From contig NZ_JAEFCF010000045.1 of NCBI RefSeq assembly GCF_016405985.1, positions 1 to 43,649 of the forward strand: 43,649 nt of DNA, read 5' to 3'. The notes beneath the pieces are model-generated. The model worked only from the letters and a program-made list of their open reading frames with translations, did no database searches and was not told where the DNA came from. This stretch comes from Paracoccus sp. IB05. GTDB taxonomy: Bacteria > Pseudomonadota > Alphaproteobacteria > Rhodobacterales > Rhodobacteraceae. The translations under genes and the position numbers were made by a program. Positions within the stretch are counted from its first letter, which is position 1. Every line of letters starts with the position of its first letter. Shown one piece after another: positions 1 through 8,648 of this stretch.

Positions 1-242
1 AACCCCACAGAAAAATCGGCGGAAATCCCCCGTTCCAATCATGGGAACCGTTGATCTGTGTAGATTTTGTCGATGTGAAGCGAAGCGTCCGCAGGCTGAC
101 TGCCTGAGTCGGCTTGCCACATAGCAAGACTGGCGAAGGCAGGGGATTCTATTGCCAGGACCAGCGGGTTGCGGTTTCACCAATCAGTCGTCCAGATGAA
201 ATCTCTGCTCGGGACCATGACAAAGCCAACGGGAACAACTCG

Positions 243-503
243 ATGAAACTGAAGATTTTCGGCATGATGGCAGCGACCTCGGCGCTTGGTGCATGTACGC
301 TGCAAACTGAGCAGAGCCCCGTAACTCCACCACCTGTTCCCGAGAACATTGTTGCGCTGGCCGCACCTTATCAAAACGTCCAAACGGCTCGCCTGATGCC
401 CGACGACAACTGCTATTGGTATGAGCACGCAGGTCAGGTCGAGACAACTCTACTGCCGCTAAATACAGCAGCCGGACGGCAAATCTGCGTTCAAAGGCAA
501 TAG
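243..503 (+). CDS. small lipoprotein, function unknown
   Basis: This encodes 86 residues beginning MKLKIFGMMAATSALGAC. That is a short charged N-terminus, a hydrophobic stretch and a lipobox (LGAC) with the acylated Cys near residue 18, so the protein is predicted to be a lipoprotein. The mature part is Pro-rich at first (PVTPPPVPE) and contains two further Cys (in DDNCYW and RQICVQ) that could pair. An in-frame upstream start at 114 would bury the signal peptide, so I use 243. I do not recognise a family. It is followed by 750 bp without a clear gene and then a copper-type operator, so it seems to be a separate unit. Confidence 0.65.
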   Translation: MKLKIFGMMAATSALGACTLQTEQSPVTPPPVPENIVALAAPYQNVQTARLMPDDNCYWYEHAGQVETTLLPLNTAAGRQICVQRQ

Positions 504-1150
504 TTTATCTGCACAACCTCCCTGTATCTGCCGCACCGCAGTTCAACTGCAACGGGGTACCGGATCCGGCCGAGGCCTTACGCATTCAGCCCGCTCTCGA
601 GCGATTGCTGCACCAGAGCAGCAGGGCCATGATCAATGTCAGAAACGGGAGAGGCCCGAGATTGTTGGCCCGCCGGCCTGCAGTGAGCAGGTTCGAGCCA
701 GCAAGGAATAGCATCATGGATGTCGGTCCAAAGACCGTGGACTCGTTCGATCCCTGAGCTTTGGCGCGCTGCTCTGGCCGAGAATCAGCTTGTACGCTCT
801 CGGAACCGGGGCAACTGCGCCCATTTTTCTTCGGGTCAGCCGGTTGGCGTGATGTTGCGGCAAGGGGATACCGGCAAAATGTCTCCTTGGGCCACAGCCT
901 GATTGGACGCTTCCCGGATGCGACGGCAGTTCCGCAGTTTGGCATGATGGGAGGCTTGGCGGCCTTCAGTCAAAGGTGCTCATCGCGCTTCGTCCTTTAA
1001 CTGAATGGCCGTCCGCTTCGGGCGCACGCGACATGTCCGTACTTCAACTCATGTCATCCAAAGCTCCGGCTTGGCAAGAATACCCGGTCGCAACGCTGCG
1101 GCGCAGCGCGCAGAACGAGCATGAAAAATTGTCCAGCGAGCGCTGCCCCA
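504..1150. other. stretch without a supported gene, possibly decayed
   Basis: No reading frame looks like an intact protein. Short frames on both strands are interrupted, and a minus-strand frame near 600-720 is locally hydrophobic, which could be the relic of a membrane protein. No known family was recognised and no ribosome site precedes any of these frames. A MerR-type promoter begins at 1151. Confidence 0.4.
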
Positions 1151-1181
1151 TTGACCCTCCAGTAACTGGAAGCACTAGCTT
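1151..1181 (+). promoter_or_regulatory. MerR/CueR-type promoter-operator for the glutaredoxin operon
   Basis: The -35 is TTGACC (1151-1156) and the -10 TAGCTT (1176-1181), separated by exactly 19 bp, the overlong spacer typical of MerR-family activated promoters. The spacer holds the dyad CCAGTAACTGG (1159-1169). The layout matches the sites at 15367, 17238 and 20458. It lies 80 bp upstream of the glutaredoxin start at 1262. Confidence 0.8.
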
Positions 1182-1261
1182 TGCCGTCATGCAAATCATC
1201 CGGCATGACGACATGCCGAACAACATGCTGATTCAGATAAACAAACAGGTGGAGAGCCAGA

Positions 1262-1534
1262 ATGTCCGGCACCTACAGAATCGAAGTCTACACAACGCCG
1301 ACCTGCCCCGACTGCCTCGCGCTCAAGCGTTGGTTTGCCCAGGAGGGGCTGTCCTTCACGGAACACGACCTGAGACGGGCCGAAGTCGCAGAAGAGGCAA
1401 AGCGCCGCACCGGCGTGCGCGTGGCCCCTGTGACCGTGATCGACAATGAGCACGTGTTCTACGGCGTCTTTGCTGAACAGAAGAAGAACATCTCCGCTCT
1501 GCTCAAGCTCGATGGCAAAGCGGCCGAGGCATGA
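1262..1534 (+). CDS. glutaredoxin/NrdH-like thiol redox protein
   Basis: This is a 90-residue thioredoxin-fold protein. After the first beta strand (IEVYTT) it has the dithiol active site CPDC near residues 15-18, followed by a helix, the cis-Pro segment VAPVTVID and a short C-terminal helix, which is the glutaredoxin layout. It would reduce disulfides or buffer thiols in the cytoplasm. It overlaps the flavoreductase gene by 4 bp (ATGA), so the two are probably translationally coupled, and the reductase could be its electron source. Both follow the MerR-type promoter at 1151, suggesting induction by the same metal as the envelope genes downstream. The exact glutaredoxin subfamily is uncertain. 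Confidence 0.85.
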   Translation: MSGTYRIEVYTTPTCPDCLALKRWFAQEGLSFTEHDLRRAEVAEEAKRRTGVRVAPVTVIDNEHVFYGVFAEQKKNISALLKLDGKAAEA

Positions 1535-2544
1535 AAACCGTCTCCCTGCCCCAGATCCACCGCCGCGTGCCCGTGGCGGAGGGCGGAACTGTTCTGGAAG
1601 CCGCCCTGCGCGCCGGTGCCCCTTTTCCCCATGGATGCCGTTCCGGGCGTTGTGGTTCGTGCAAATCGGAACTTCTCAGCGGCGAGGTGGAGATGCTACA
1701 GCATTCTCCCTTCGCCCTGACCGCCGCGGAGCGGGACTCGGGACAAATTCTCGCATGCCGCGCGGTTCCCAAAACCGATGTCACCGTCGCCTGGCTGGAT
1801 GATGAATTCATTGAAAAGCCCGCCATCCGCCAAAAGGCGCAGGTCATCGCCCGGGACAAGATGACGCATGACATCATGCGACTGCGGCTGGCGCTGGAGG
1901 CGCCGGTGAAATTCCGCTTTGCCGCAGGCCAATACCTGAACCTGACCATGGCGGATGCACCGATGCGCAGCTATTCCATGGCAAACCGTCCGGATGAAGC
2001 AATCGTCGAACTCCATGTCCGACATGTTCCGGACGGGAAAACCAGCACCGCCATTCACCGCGACCTTGCTGTCGGCGATAGAGTTGAAATTGAGGGCCCC
2101 TGCGGCTCCGCCTGGCTGCGCGATGCGCATGACGGGCCAATCATCGCGCTGGCGGGCGGGAGTGGGCTCGCGCCTATCAGGTCCATTGTCGAGACCGCCC
2201 TGCACGCCGGTATGAAGCAGCCGATCTGCCTTTATTTTGGCGTCAGGCGAGAAGAAGATCTTTATCTCGTCGACCATTTCGAGGACTTGGCAAAGCAGTT
2301 TCCCAACCTGACCTTCATTCCCGTTCTATCCCAGTCTGCAGCGACGCGCCACAGAACCGGCTTTGTCACAGATGCGCTGGCATTCGATCACCATAGCCTG
2401 GCAGATGCGCGCGCCTATGTCGCCGGCCCTCCGGGCATGGTGGACGCTGCCTATGCCGTATTGACCGAGCGGGGCGTGCCTGCGGCAAATATCCATGCGG
2501 ACGTGTTCTTCACACCCGAAGAGGAACATCCGAAGATTGCCTGA
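1531..2544 (+). CDS. 2Fe-2S ferredoxin:FAD/NAD(P)H oxidoreductase
   Basis: A 337-residue fused electron-transfer protein. The N-terminal plant-type ferredoxin domain has C36-X4-C41-X2-C44 (within CRSGRCGSCK) and a fourth Cys near residue 76 (LACRAV). An FAD domain follows, with the flavin motif RSYSMANRP, then an NAD(P)H domain with GGSGLAPI and a C-terminal AGPPGMVDA motif. This order is that of phenol-hydroxylase reductases and CDP-6-deoxyglucoseen reductases. The usual partner oxygenase is missing here. Its only operon neighbour is the glutaredoxin-like protein, so a role in thiol or metal-centre reduction is possible but inferred. The domain assignment is firm and the substrate is not. 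Confidence 0.88.
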   Translation: MKTVSLPQIHRRVPVAEGGTVLEAALRAGAPFPHGCRSGRCGSCKSELLSGEVEMLQHSPFALTAAERDSGQILACRAVPKTDVTVAWLDDEFIEKPAIRQKAQVIARDKMTHDIMRLRLALEAPVKFRFAAGQYLNLTMADAPMRSYSMANRPDEAIVELHVRHVPDGKTSTAIHRDLAVGDRVEIEGPCGSAWLRDAHDGPIIALAGGSGLAPIRSIVETALHAGMKQPICLYFGVRREEDLYLVDHFEDLAKQFPNLTFIPVLSQSAATRHRTGFVTDALAFDHHSLADARAYVAGPPGMVDAAYAVLTERGVPAANIHADVFFTPEEEHPKIA

Positions 2545-2566
2545 CTGCGGTGGTAGTTCAAAACGG

Positions 2567-2595
2567 TTGGTTCCCGTGACTGGAAGCCCTATATC
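2567..2595 (+). promoter_or_regulatory. promoter of the MerR-family gene with overlapping dyad
   Basis: TTGGTT (2567-2572) and TATATC (2590-2595) are 17 bp apart, a normal sigma-70 spacing, with the dyad TTCCCGTGACTGGAA (2571-2585) lying between and over the -35. The right half resembles the operator at 1151 (ACTGGAAG). The layout suggests repression by the regulator's own product rather than MerR-type activation. The gene starts 28 bp downstream. Confidence 0.5.
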
Positions 2596-2623
2596 AGGAG
2601 CGAAGCAAGCTCAGGAGAACATC

Positions 2624-3034
2624 ATGAACATCGGTTCTGCATCGGAACGGTCAGGTCTTCCTGCAAAAACGATCCGCTACTATGAAGAAATCGGCCTGCT
2701 GACTGCAGGTCGAAGCAACAATGGATACCGGGACTACTCTGCATCGGATGTCAGCCGCCTCCGCTTTCTAAAGAGATCACGCAGCCTGGGTTTTTCCGTG
2801 GAGGAGTGCCGCCAGCTGCTTTCGCTTTACAATGACACCGATCGCCAGAGTGCCGATGTGAAGGCGCTCGCGATGGTGAAGCTGGCGGATCTGGACGACA
2901 AGCTCAAAGAGTTGATGGAGTTGAGGAACACTCTCCAGCACCTCGTTCACAGCTGCAATGGGGACAGTCGATCGGAATGCTCGATTATCGACGGACTGGC
3001 CGATGAAACACTGCATGCAGGTGTAAAGAACTGA
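2624..3034 (+). CDS. cueR: CueR-type MerR family copper-responsive regulator
   Basis: 136 residues. The N-terminal winged-helix motif (KTIRYYEEIGLL) is typical of MerR proteins, followed by a long dimerisation helix and a C-terminal metal loop with two Cys eight residues apart (CNGDSRSEC), the spacing of the CueR ligands C112 and C120. The segment RQSADVKALA places Ser where divalent-metal sensors have Cys, which is the mark of Cu(I)/Ag(I)/Au(I) sensors. The C-terminal CCHH tail of E. coli CueR is absent. The start at 2624 is chosen because of AGGAG just upstream and the MerR-standard N-terminus. It is the only MerR protein seen in the window and the likely controller of the 19-bp-spacer promoters. 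Confidence 0.9.
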   Translation: MNIGSASERSGLPAKTIRYYEEIGLLTAGRSNNGYRDYSASDVSRLRFLKRSRSLGFSVEECRQLLSLYNDTDRQSADVKALAMVKLADLDDKLKELMELRNTLQHLVHSCNGDSRSECSIIDGLADETLHAGVKN

Positions 3035-3139
3035 CCGGGCGAGAACGTCTCTCCCTCGGCAACACTGAAAAGTGAATTGCGACGCGGACCAGTTGCGGGG
3101 CAGTTCCCACAGATGCAAGATTGAAGGACGTAGCGGCTC

Positions 3140-3805
3140 ATGCTGACCAGACGCCACTTTATCGCAACGACTGCAGCGTTGTTTTCCGCGCCGCTCGCCG
3201 ACCCGGTATTTGCAAATAGCTGGCCTTCCGAATCGCAAATGGCGGCTTGGGATGCTCAGGTCACACCTGCGAATTACGACCCGGCGACAAGCAATCCCTG
3301 GGGGATCCATCCTCGCTTCCTCCCCAGGCGGGTCGAAGCAAATGACGGCTTGATGGCGGGCGATATCCATGTCGATGCGGTCGCCAGGTACCTTTACCAC
3401 ATTCAGTCTGACGGCACTGCCATGCGATACGGTGTCGCGATCGGCAGGGGAAACCTTTACGAACCCGGCACATACACGATCAAGCGCAAAGTCAAATGGC
3501 CGCACTGGACGCCAACCCAAAACATGATTTCCCGTGAACCAGAACTATATGGACGGTTCGCGGGTGGTGTCGAGCCGGGGCCAACAAATGCACTCGGCTC
3601 ACGCGCACTCTATCTCTACGTAGGTAATCGCGACACCTACCTTCGGATCCACGGGACGCCCGCGCAAAGGTCCATCGGCTCGCGCGCTAGTTCGGGCTGC
3701 GTGCGAATGGTAATGGCCCACGTGATCGACCTTTATGATCATGTTGCACCAGGGTCTACAGCATTCTTGTATCCCGGAGAAGATCGCATATCTGCCGCAA
3801 CCTGA
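3140..3805 (+). CDS. YkuD-type L,D-transpeptidase, exported
   Basis: 221 residues. The start, LTRRHFIATTAALFSAPLA, looks like a Tat-style signal peptide with twin Arg and a cleavage site near VFA-NS. The catalytic YkuD signature is present: HGTPAQ followed by SSGCVRM, with the nucleophilic Cys in SGC. Such enzymes form 3-3 crosslinks in peptidoglycan or attach proteins to it in the periplasm. It lies 105 bp downstream of cueR in the same direction and may be cotranscribed. I saw no separate 19-bp-spacer promoter. It is the first of three YkuD genes in the island (also 15516 and 21133). The motif order supports the family call well, but the acceptor is unknown. Confidence 0.9.
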   Translation: MLTRRHFIATTAALFSAPLADPVFANSWPSESQMAAWDAQVTPANYDPATSNPWGIHPRFLPRRVEANDGLMAGDIHVDAVARYLYHIQSDGTAMRYGVAIGRGNLYEPGTYTIKRKVKWPHWTPTQNMISREPELYGRFAGGVEPGPTNALGSRALYLYVGNRDTYLRIHGTPAQRSIGSRASSGCVRMVMAHVIDLYDHVAPGSTAFLYPGEDRISAAT

Positions 3806-3831
3806 AACTCTAACGCCCCTGACCCAATTAG

Positions 3832-3868
3832 AAAAAAAGACGGAGCTTGCATCTGAGCAAACTCCGTC
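3832..3868 (-). terminator. Rho-independent terminator of the cyd operon
   Basis: On the minus strand a hairpin with a 7-bp outer stem (GACGGAG/CTCCGTC, 3839-3868) and an inner TTGC/GCAA pairing is followed by seven T (3838-3832). It sits about 140 bp after the cydX stop. The plus strand lacks a T-run after the stem, so it terminates the minus-strand cyd transcript. Confidence 0.85.
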
Positions 3869-4005
3869 CGGAAATCTAAAATCATTATGCTTGAGTAACA
3901 GCTCGCGATAGCTTTCATCTTGCAAACTAAGGTAGACAATACACCAGTTCGGTCGACAGGAGCCGAAAGCTCCACTTCATTTCAATCAGCATTAATTTCT
4001 TAACC

Positions 4006-4125
4006 TCATTGGGGCTGATCCGAACCGGATGTGCGCCTGTCTTCGCTCATTTCGAACCACATAGCATTTATCACTGCAAACATTGCCGCGACGGGCAGCC
4101 CCAGCATCCAGGCGAAATACCACAT
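4006..4125 (-). CDS. cydX: CydX, small subunit of cytochrome bd oxidase
   Basis: A 39-residue protein starting MWYFAWMLGLPVAA, which matches the conserved start of CydX/YbgT proteins (MWYFAWILG). One transmembrane helix runs to about residue 23 and is followed by a polar tail (EMSEDRR). CydX stabilises the haem groups of the CydAB complex in the inner membrane. It lies 18 bp downstream of cydB in the same direction, with GGAAGGA about 9 bp upstream of its start, and is followed by the operon terminator. Its size makes it easy to miss. Confidence 0.92.
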   Translation of the reverse strand: MWYFAWMLGLPVAAMFAVINAMWFEMSEDRRTSGSDQPQ

Positions 4126-4143
4126 TTCAGAGTTCCTTCCGGG

Positions 4144-5304
4144 TTAATAGGCATTGGGATTTTTTGTCAGCTCGTCTGCGCCCACCTTGCCCCAGAGCAC
4201 CCGGTATACCCAGGCGGTATAGGCCAGAATGATGGGCATGAAGAACAGCGTGGCACCGAGCATGATGAACAGTGTCTGGTGCGACGATGAGGCATTCCAG
4301 ACGGTCAGCGAAGATTTCGGATCCAGCGAGGATGGCAGGATAAACGGAAACATCGTCAGCCCGACGGTCGAGATGACCCCGAAAATGCCCAGTTTCGAGG
4401 CCAGAAGCGACCAGCCGCCAGCCCCCCGTGACAGGCCAAAGGCGGCCAGGGCGATACCGATCACCCCCAGCACCGGCGCAACCGCGATCCAGGGCCGGAT
4501 CTGATAGGCCGCAAGCCAGGAACCTCCCCGTGTCATCGCTGTCAGATGCGGGTTGGACGGACCTGCGGGATCAACAGCGCCAATATAGTGATAGGCCGGA
4601 ATACCGACCGCCAGCCAGAGCCCGGCCGCCAGGAACCCGAGGATCGCAATTCCCCCGGCCACGACCCCGATCCGGCGTGCCCGGACCGCGACCATGCCTT
4701 CCGCCTTGAACGAAAGCCAGGCCGCGCCATGGGTGATCAGCATTGTCAGACTGACCATGCCAACCAGCAGCGCAAACGGATTGAGCAGCGCGAGAAGCTT
4801 CATCAGCGCATTGCCCGGGTAAAGCGGCACCATCATCTCTGTCAGTTGGAAGGGCACGCCTTGCAGCGCATTCCCGACCGCGATGCCAAAGGTCAGCGCC
4901 GGAACCGCGCCACCGATGAACAGCGCCCAGTCCCAGCGGGTCCGCCATTTCGGATCCTCTTTCTTGTTACGGTATTTGAACCCGACGGGCCGCAGGATCA
5001 GCGCCGCAAGGATCAGGAACATCGCAAGATAGAACCCCGAAAAGCTGACCGCATAAAGCGGTGGCCAGGCGGCGAAGATCGCTCCGCCGCCAAGGATCAG
5101 CCAGACCTGGTTGCCTTCCCAGACAGGGCCGATGGTGTTGATGGCAATGCGCCGCTCGACATCGGTGCGGGCCGCAAAGGGCAACAGCGCGCCAACCCCC
5201 ATGTCAAAGCCATCGGTCATCGCAAAGCCGATCAGAAGGAACCCCATCAGCCCCCACCAGATCAGGCGCAGTGCCTCATAGCTGATAAACTCATGCAGGA
5301 TCAT
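4144..5304 (-). CDS. cydB: cytochrome bd ubiquinol oxidase subunit II
   Basis: 386 residues, multi-helix membrane protein. The start [21 protein letters not shown] followed by [13 protein letters not shown] is the conserved CydB opening, and [14 protein letters not shown] with further helices throughout agrees with the family and its usual length. Subunit II binds CydA and helps house the haem b595/d site. It reduces O2 with ubiquinol electrons without pumping, at high oxygen affinity. The start at 5304 is chosen because the conserved N-terminus begins there. An in-frame extension upstream would overlap the end of cydA. The gap to cydA is 7 bp. Confidence 0.96.
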   Translation of the reverse strand: MILHEFISYEALRLIWWGLMGFLLIGFAMTDGFDMGVGALLPFAARTDVERRIAINTIGPVWEGNQVWLILGGGAIFAAWPPLYAVSFSGFYLAMFLILAALILRPVGFKYRNKKEDPKWRTRWDWALFIGGAVPALTFGIAVGNALQGVPFQLTEMMVPLYPGNALMKLLALLNPFALLVGMVSLTMLITHGAAWLSFKAEGMVAVRARRIGVVAGGIAILGFLAAGLWLAVGIPAYHYIGAVDPAGPSNPHLTAMTRGGSWLAAYQIRPWIAVAPVLGVIGIALAAFGLSRGAGGWSLLASKLGIFGVISTVGLTMFPFILPSSLDPKSSLTVWNASSSHQTLFIMLGATLFFMPIILAYTAWVYRVLWGKVGADELTKNPNAY

Positions 5305-5311
5305 GCTCGGG

Positions 5312-6916
5312 TCACTCCGCTGGCTTGATATCGGTGGCAAGCACGCCGGACAGGCGGGCCTGATGCGCTTTGTTCCAGGCATCGGTTTCTACCGCATCCT
5401 GCACCGGGCCTTTGCGGATCGCGGCCAGCATCAGCCGGACCTCGATCACCAGAAGCACGGTGTAAAGCGCGACGAAGCCCGCCAGCGTGATCAGAAGATC
5501 GGCGACAGACAGGCGGCTTGCCGACAGGAAGGTCGGAAGCAGACCGTCCACCGTCCAGGGCTGGCGCCCGAACTCGGCCACGAACCAGCCGGCCTCGATG
5601 GCGATCCAGGGCACCGGGACCATAAGGACGGCACCGCGCAGGACCCACGTGGGATAGCGCCCCTGGCGGAAATTTGTGCGCCAGAACATATAGGCAAGAA
5701 AGCCAAGCATCAGGAAACCCGCGCCGACCATGATGCGGAAGGACCAGAACAGCGGCCAGACCGTCGGGATCGTATCTGCGGCGGCCTGGGCGATCTGTGC
5801 CTCAGTGGCATCGCGCGGATCCTCGACATAGCGCATCAGCAGCATGCCGTAACCCAGGTTGCCGCCGTTCGCCTCGAAGATCTCGCGCACCTCGGGCGGC
5901 GTGTCCGCGCGCTCGGTGCGGATGGTCTGCAGCGCGTCCCATGCGATGATGCCGGAACGGACACGCTCTTCGGACTCCTTCACCAGATCTTCGATTCCGG
6001 CAATTTCCTCGGTCAGCGACCGCGTGCCGATCAGCCCCATCACATAGGGAACATGCACCGCATAGCGCGTCTCGCGCGCCTCCTGGTCGGGCAGGCCGAA
6101 AAGCGTGAAGGATGCGGGGGCTGCCTGCGTTTCCCACATCCCCTCCATCGCGGCCAGCTTCATGCGCTGCGCATGGGTGGTCTCGTAGCCGCTTTCATCC
6201 CCCAGAACGATCACCGCCATGACCGAGGCCAGACCGAAAGAGCAGGCCACCGTGATCGAACGCCGCGCCAGTTCGGTGTGGCGCCCCTTGATCAGGAACC
6301 AGCTGGACACCCCGATGACGAAGATCGAGGCCGCGACATAGCCCGCGCTGACGGTGTGGACGAATTTCGCCTGGGCGACCGGGTTGAAGATGACCTCGAA
6401 GAAGCTCTCGATCTCCATCCGCATCGTATCGGGGTTGAACACCGCGCCGACCGGGTTTTGCATCCAGCCATTGGCGATCAGGATCCACAGCGCCGAGAAA
6501 TTGCTGCCGATCGCCACGCACCAGGCCACGATGCAATGGGCGCGGGCCGAAAGCCGGTCCCAGCCGAAGAACCACAGGCCCACAAAGGTCGCCTCAAGGA
6601 AAAAGGCCATCAAACCTTCCAGCGCCAGCGGGGCCCCGAACACATCGCCGACATAGACGCTGTAATAGCTCCAATTCATGCCGAACTGGAATTCCATCGT
6701 GATCCCGGTGGCGACGCCCAGCACGAAGTTGATGCCGAAGAGCGTGCCCCAGAATTTCGTCATTTGCCGCCATATGGGGCGGCGGGTCATGACATAGACC
6801 GTCTCCATGATCGCCACGAGCAGCGACAGGCCAAGGGTCAGCGGCACGAAAATGAAGTGGTACATGGCCGTCACGGCGAATTGCAGTCGTGACAGGTCAA
6901 CGACATCAATGTCCAT
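5312..6916 (-). CDS. cydA: cytochrome bd ubiquinol oxidase subunit I
   Basis: 534 residues. Haem ligands are visible: His in [14 protein letters not shown] (b595), His in [10 protein letters not shown] and Met in FRIMVGAG (b558). The quinol site carries GDESGYE, and [15 protein letters not shown] is the family signature. The stretch between GDESGYE and FRIMVGAG is long, so this is the long-Q-loop (E. coli-like) type. The start at 6916 ([13 protein letters not shown]) is preceded by AAAGGAGG and overlaps the end of cydC by 11 bp. It works with CydB and CydX as a high-affinity oxidase that resists cyanide, NO and, by inference here, metal damage to haem-copper oxidases. Confidence 0.97.
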   Translation of the reverse strand: MDIDVVDLSRLQFAVTAMYHFIFVPLTLGLSLLVAIMETVYVMTRRPIWRQMTKFWGTLFGINFVLGVATGITMEFQFGMNWSYYSVYVGDVFGAPLALEGLMAFFLEATFVGLWFFGWDRLSARAHCIVAWCVAIGSNFSALWILIANGWMQNPVGAVFNPDTMRMEIESFFEVIFNPVAQAKFVHTVSAGYVAASIFVIGVSSWFLIKGRHTELARRSITVACSFGLASVMAVIVLGDESGYETTHAQRMKLAAMEGMWETQAAPASFTLFGLPDQEARETRYAVHVPYVMGLIGTRSLTEEIAGIEDLVKESEERVRSGIIAWDALQTIRTERADTPPEVREIFEANGGNLGYGMLLMRYVEDPRDATEAQIAQAAADTIPTVWPLFWSFRIMVGAGFLMLGFLAYMFWRTNFRQGRYPTWVLRGAVLMVPVPWIAIEAGWFVAEFGRQPWTVDGLLPTFLSASRLSVADLLITLAGFVALYTVLLVIEVRLMLAAIRKGPVQDAVETDAWNKAHQARLSGVLATDIKPAE

Positions 6917-8648
6917 CGGTGGCCTCCTTTTTGAGGGGCGCTGCGCCCCTGCGTGTGATGTGGTGAAGGGGTGGTGCGGCTGGCGGCATCCGACTGTCAC
7001 GGTCAGCCGGAGGCAGTTGCAGGCGCCGGTCGGCACCGGCCAGATCGCTTTCGCGATGCGAGACGAGAATGATCCCCGACCGGGGCAGATATGCGCGCAA
7101 ACCCTGCAGGACCGCGGCCGCATTGGCCGGGTCCAGCCCCTCGGTCGGTTCGTCGACCAGAAGGAGGTCCGGTTGCCGCAACAGCGCGCGCGCCAGCGCA
7201 AGACGCCGGGTCTCGCCGCCGGAAAGGCCAGCGCCCCGCTCGCCCAATTGCCGCCCGAGCCCTTCGGGCGTTGTGAGAAAATGCGACAGGGCCACTGCCT
7301 GCATCACGGCCGCAAGTGCCGCATCACCGGCCTGCGGATCGGCAATGCGGAGATTGTCGGCCAGCGATCCGGCGATCAGCGCGGGCCGCTGCGGCACCAG
7401 CGTCACCCCGGCGCGCAGATCGGCCTCGGGCCATTGGCACAGATCGCGACCCAGAAGGGTGATCTCACCCGGCTTTGACGCGGCTGCGCGTGCCAGCATT
7501 GCCAGAAGGGTGGATTTCCCGGCTCCCGACGGAGCATGGATCGCCAGGGTCTCGCCAGGGTCCAGCGTGAAATCCACAGGCGCGCTCAGCACCCTGCCGC
7601 TGCCATGGGCGTGCACCACAAGCTGACGCACTGCCAGCAGCGACGCTCCGGAGCGCAGGGGGGCAGGCGCGGACATCGGATCGGGTGCCGGTCGGGTATC
7701 AGCCCGCCGCCGCGCAAGATTGCGTGCCGCCAGTTCGATCCGCCCGCGCTCGGACCAGCCTCGCCACAACAGCCGAAGGCATTCGGTCAATGCCAGGTTG
7801 ATCAGGATCACCGTCAGCAGCAGCGCCGGTGAAAGGCTGCCCCCCAAGACCAGGGTTGCGGCAATCGCCATGCCCGGTACGAGGTGTATCACGACGCCTG
7901 CCAGACGGCCCATCAGATTCTGGCCGCTGCGCGCCACGGTAGCGCGGGCGATCGCCGCCTTTGCCTGATCAAGACCTTGCGCCAGCAGCCCTTGCATCAG
8001 CAGATCGCCGCGCAGCGCCAAAAGCCCGGCGGCACGCGACCTTATCGCCTGCAGCGCCGCCTCTTCCCGGCGGGCATCGGCGCGCTGCCCGCCCCCGGCC
8101 AGCCGCGCAAGGCACAGGACTCCCATCGCCCAGATGGCGGCCAAGGCCCCGGCAAGCGCCCCTCCGCCGATGATCCAAATCACGCCAAGCCCGATCAGCA
8201 GCGACAGCGCTGCCGCAAACGTCGGGAAGACCAGACGGATCAGCAGCCCTTCAAGCGCCTCCACATCGGCGGTCAGCCGGTTGAGCATCTGCGCGGAATG
8301 CCGACGCGCCAGCGTATGAAGCGGCACAGCGGAAAGATCACGGAACAGCCGCAGCCGCAGCCGTTCCAGCGCCCGCAGCGTGGCATCATGCCCCAGCAGC
8401 CGCTCGCCATAGCGCGAGAAGGCGCGGATCAGCGTCAGCGTGCGGATGCCACCCGAGGGGCGCAGAAAGTCGAAGACAAGGCCAAGCCCGGCCGCACCCG
8501 CCATCGCGGATGCGGTGATGAACCATCCCGACAGGCCAAGAAGTGCTGCCCCCGCAAGTGGCACCATCGCCGCCAGAACGGCCGCACGCCGCAGATGCCG
8601 GCCATTGCCGTCGTTCAGTTCCCGGATGACGGCGGCAAGATGTCTCAT
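6906..8648 (-). CDS. cydC: CydC, subunit of the thiol ABC exporter for cytochrome bd assembly
   Basis: 580 residues. An N-terminal six-helix exporter domain (starting near ALLGLSGWFITASAMA) is followed by an ATPase domain with Walker A GAPSGAGKST, signature LSGGETRR and Walker B LLLVDEPTEGLD. CydCD exports glutathione and cysteine to the periplasm and is needed for assembly of bd oxidase. Its start overlaps the cydD stop by 4 bp, and its end overlaps the cydA start, so the genes form one translationally coupled operon. The assignment as C rather than D follows from order and the GWFITASA motif. Confidence 0.93.
   Translation of the reverse strand: MRHLAAVIRELNDGNGRHLRRAAVLAAMVPLAGAALLGLSGWFITASAMAGAAGLGLVFDFLRPSGGIRTLTLIRAFSRYGERLLGHDATLRALERLRLRLFRDLSAVPLHTLARRHSAQMLNRLTADVEALEGLLIRLVFPTFAAALSLLIGLGVIWIIGGGALAGALAAIWAMGVLCLARLAGGGQRADARREEAALQAIRSRAAGLLALRGDLLMQGLLAQGLDQAKAAIARATVARSGQNLMGRLAGVVIHLVPGMAIAATLVLGGSLSPALLLTVILINLALTECLRLLWRGWSERGRIELAARNLARRRADTRPAPDPMSAPAPLRSGASLLAVRQLVVHAHGSGRVLSAPVDFTLDPGETLAIHAPSGAGKSTLLAMLARAAASKPGEITLLGRDLCQWPEADLRAGVTLVPQRPALIAGSLADNLRIADPQAGDAALAAVMQAVALSHFLTTPEGLGRQLGERGAGLSGGETRRLALARALLRQPDLLLVDEPTEGLDPANAAAVLQGLRAYLPRSGIILVSHRESDLAGADRRLQLPPADRDSRMPPAAPPLHHITRRGAAPLKKEATDGH

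Noticed and set aside
586-945. Minus-strand hydrophobic frame in the decayed stretch
   Set aside because: Only part of it looks membrane-like, there is no ribosome site and no family could be recognised.
5303-6892. Long open frame on the plus strand opposite cydA
   Set aside because: It mirrors the codon pattern of cydA, is rich in Arg, His and Asp with no domain, and cydA is certain by its haem ligands.
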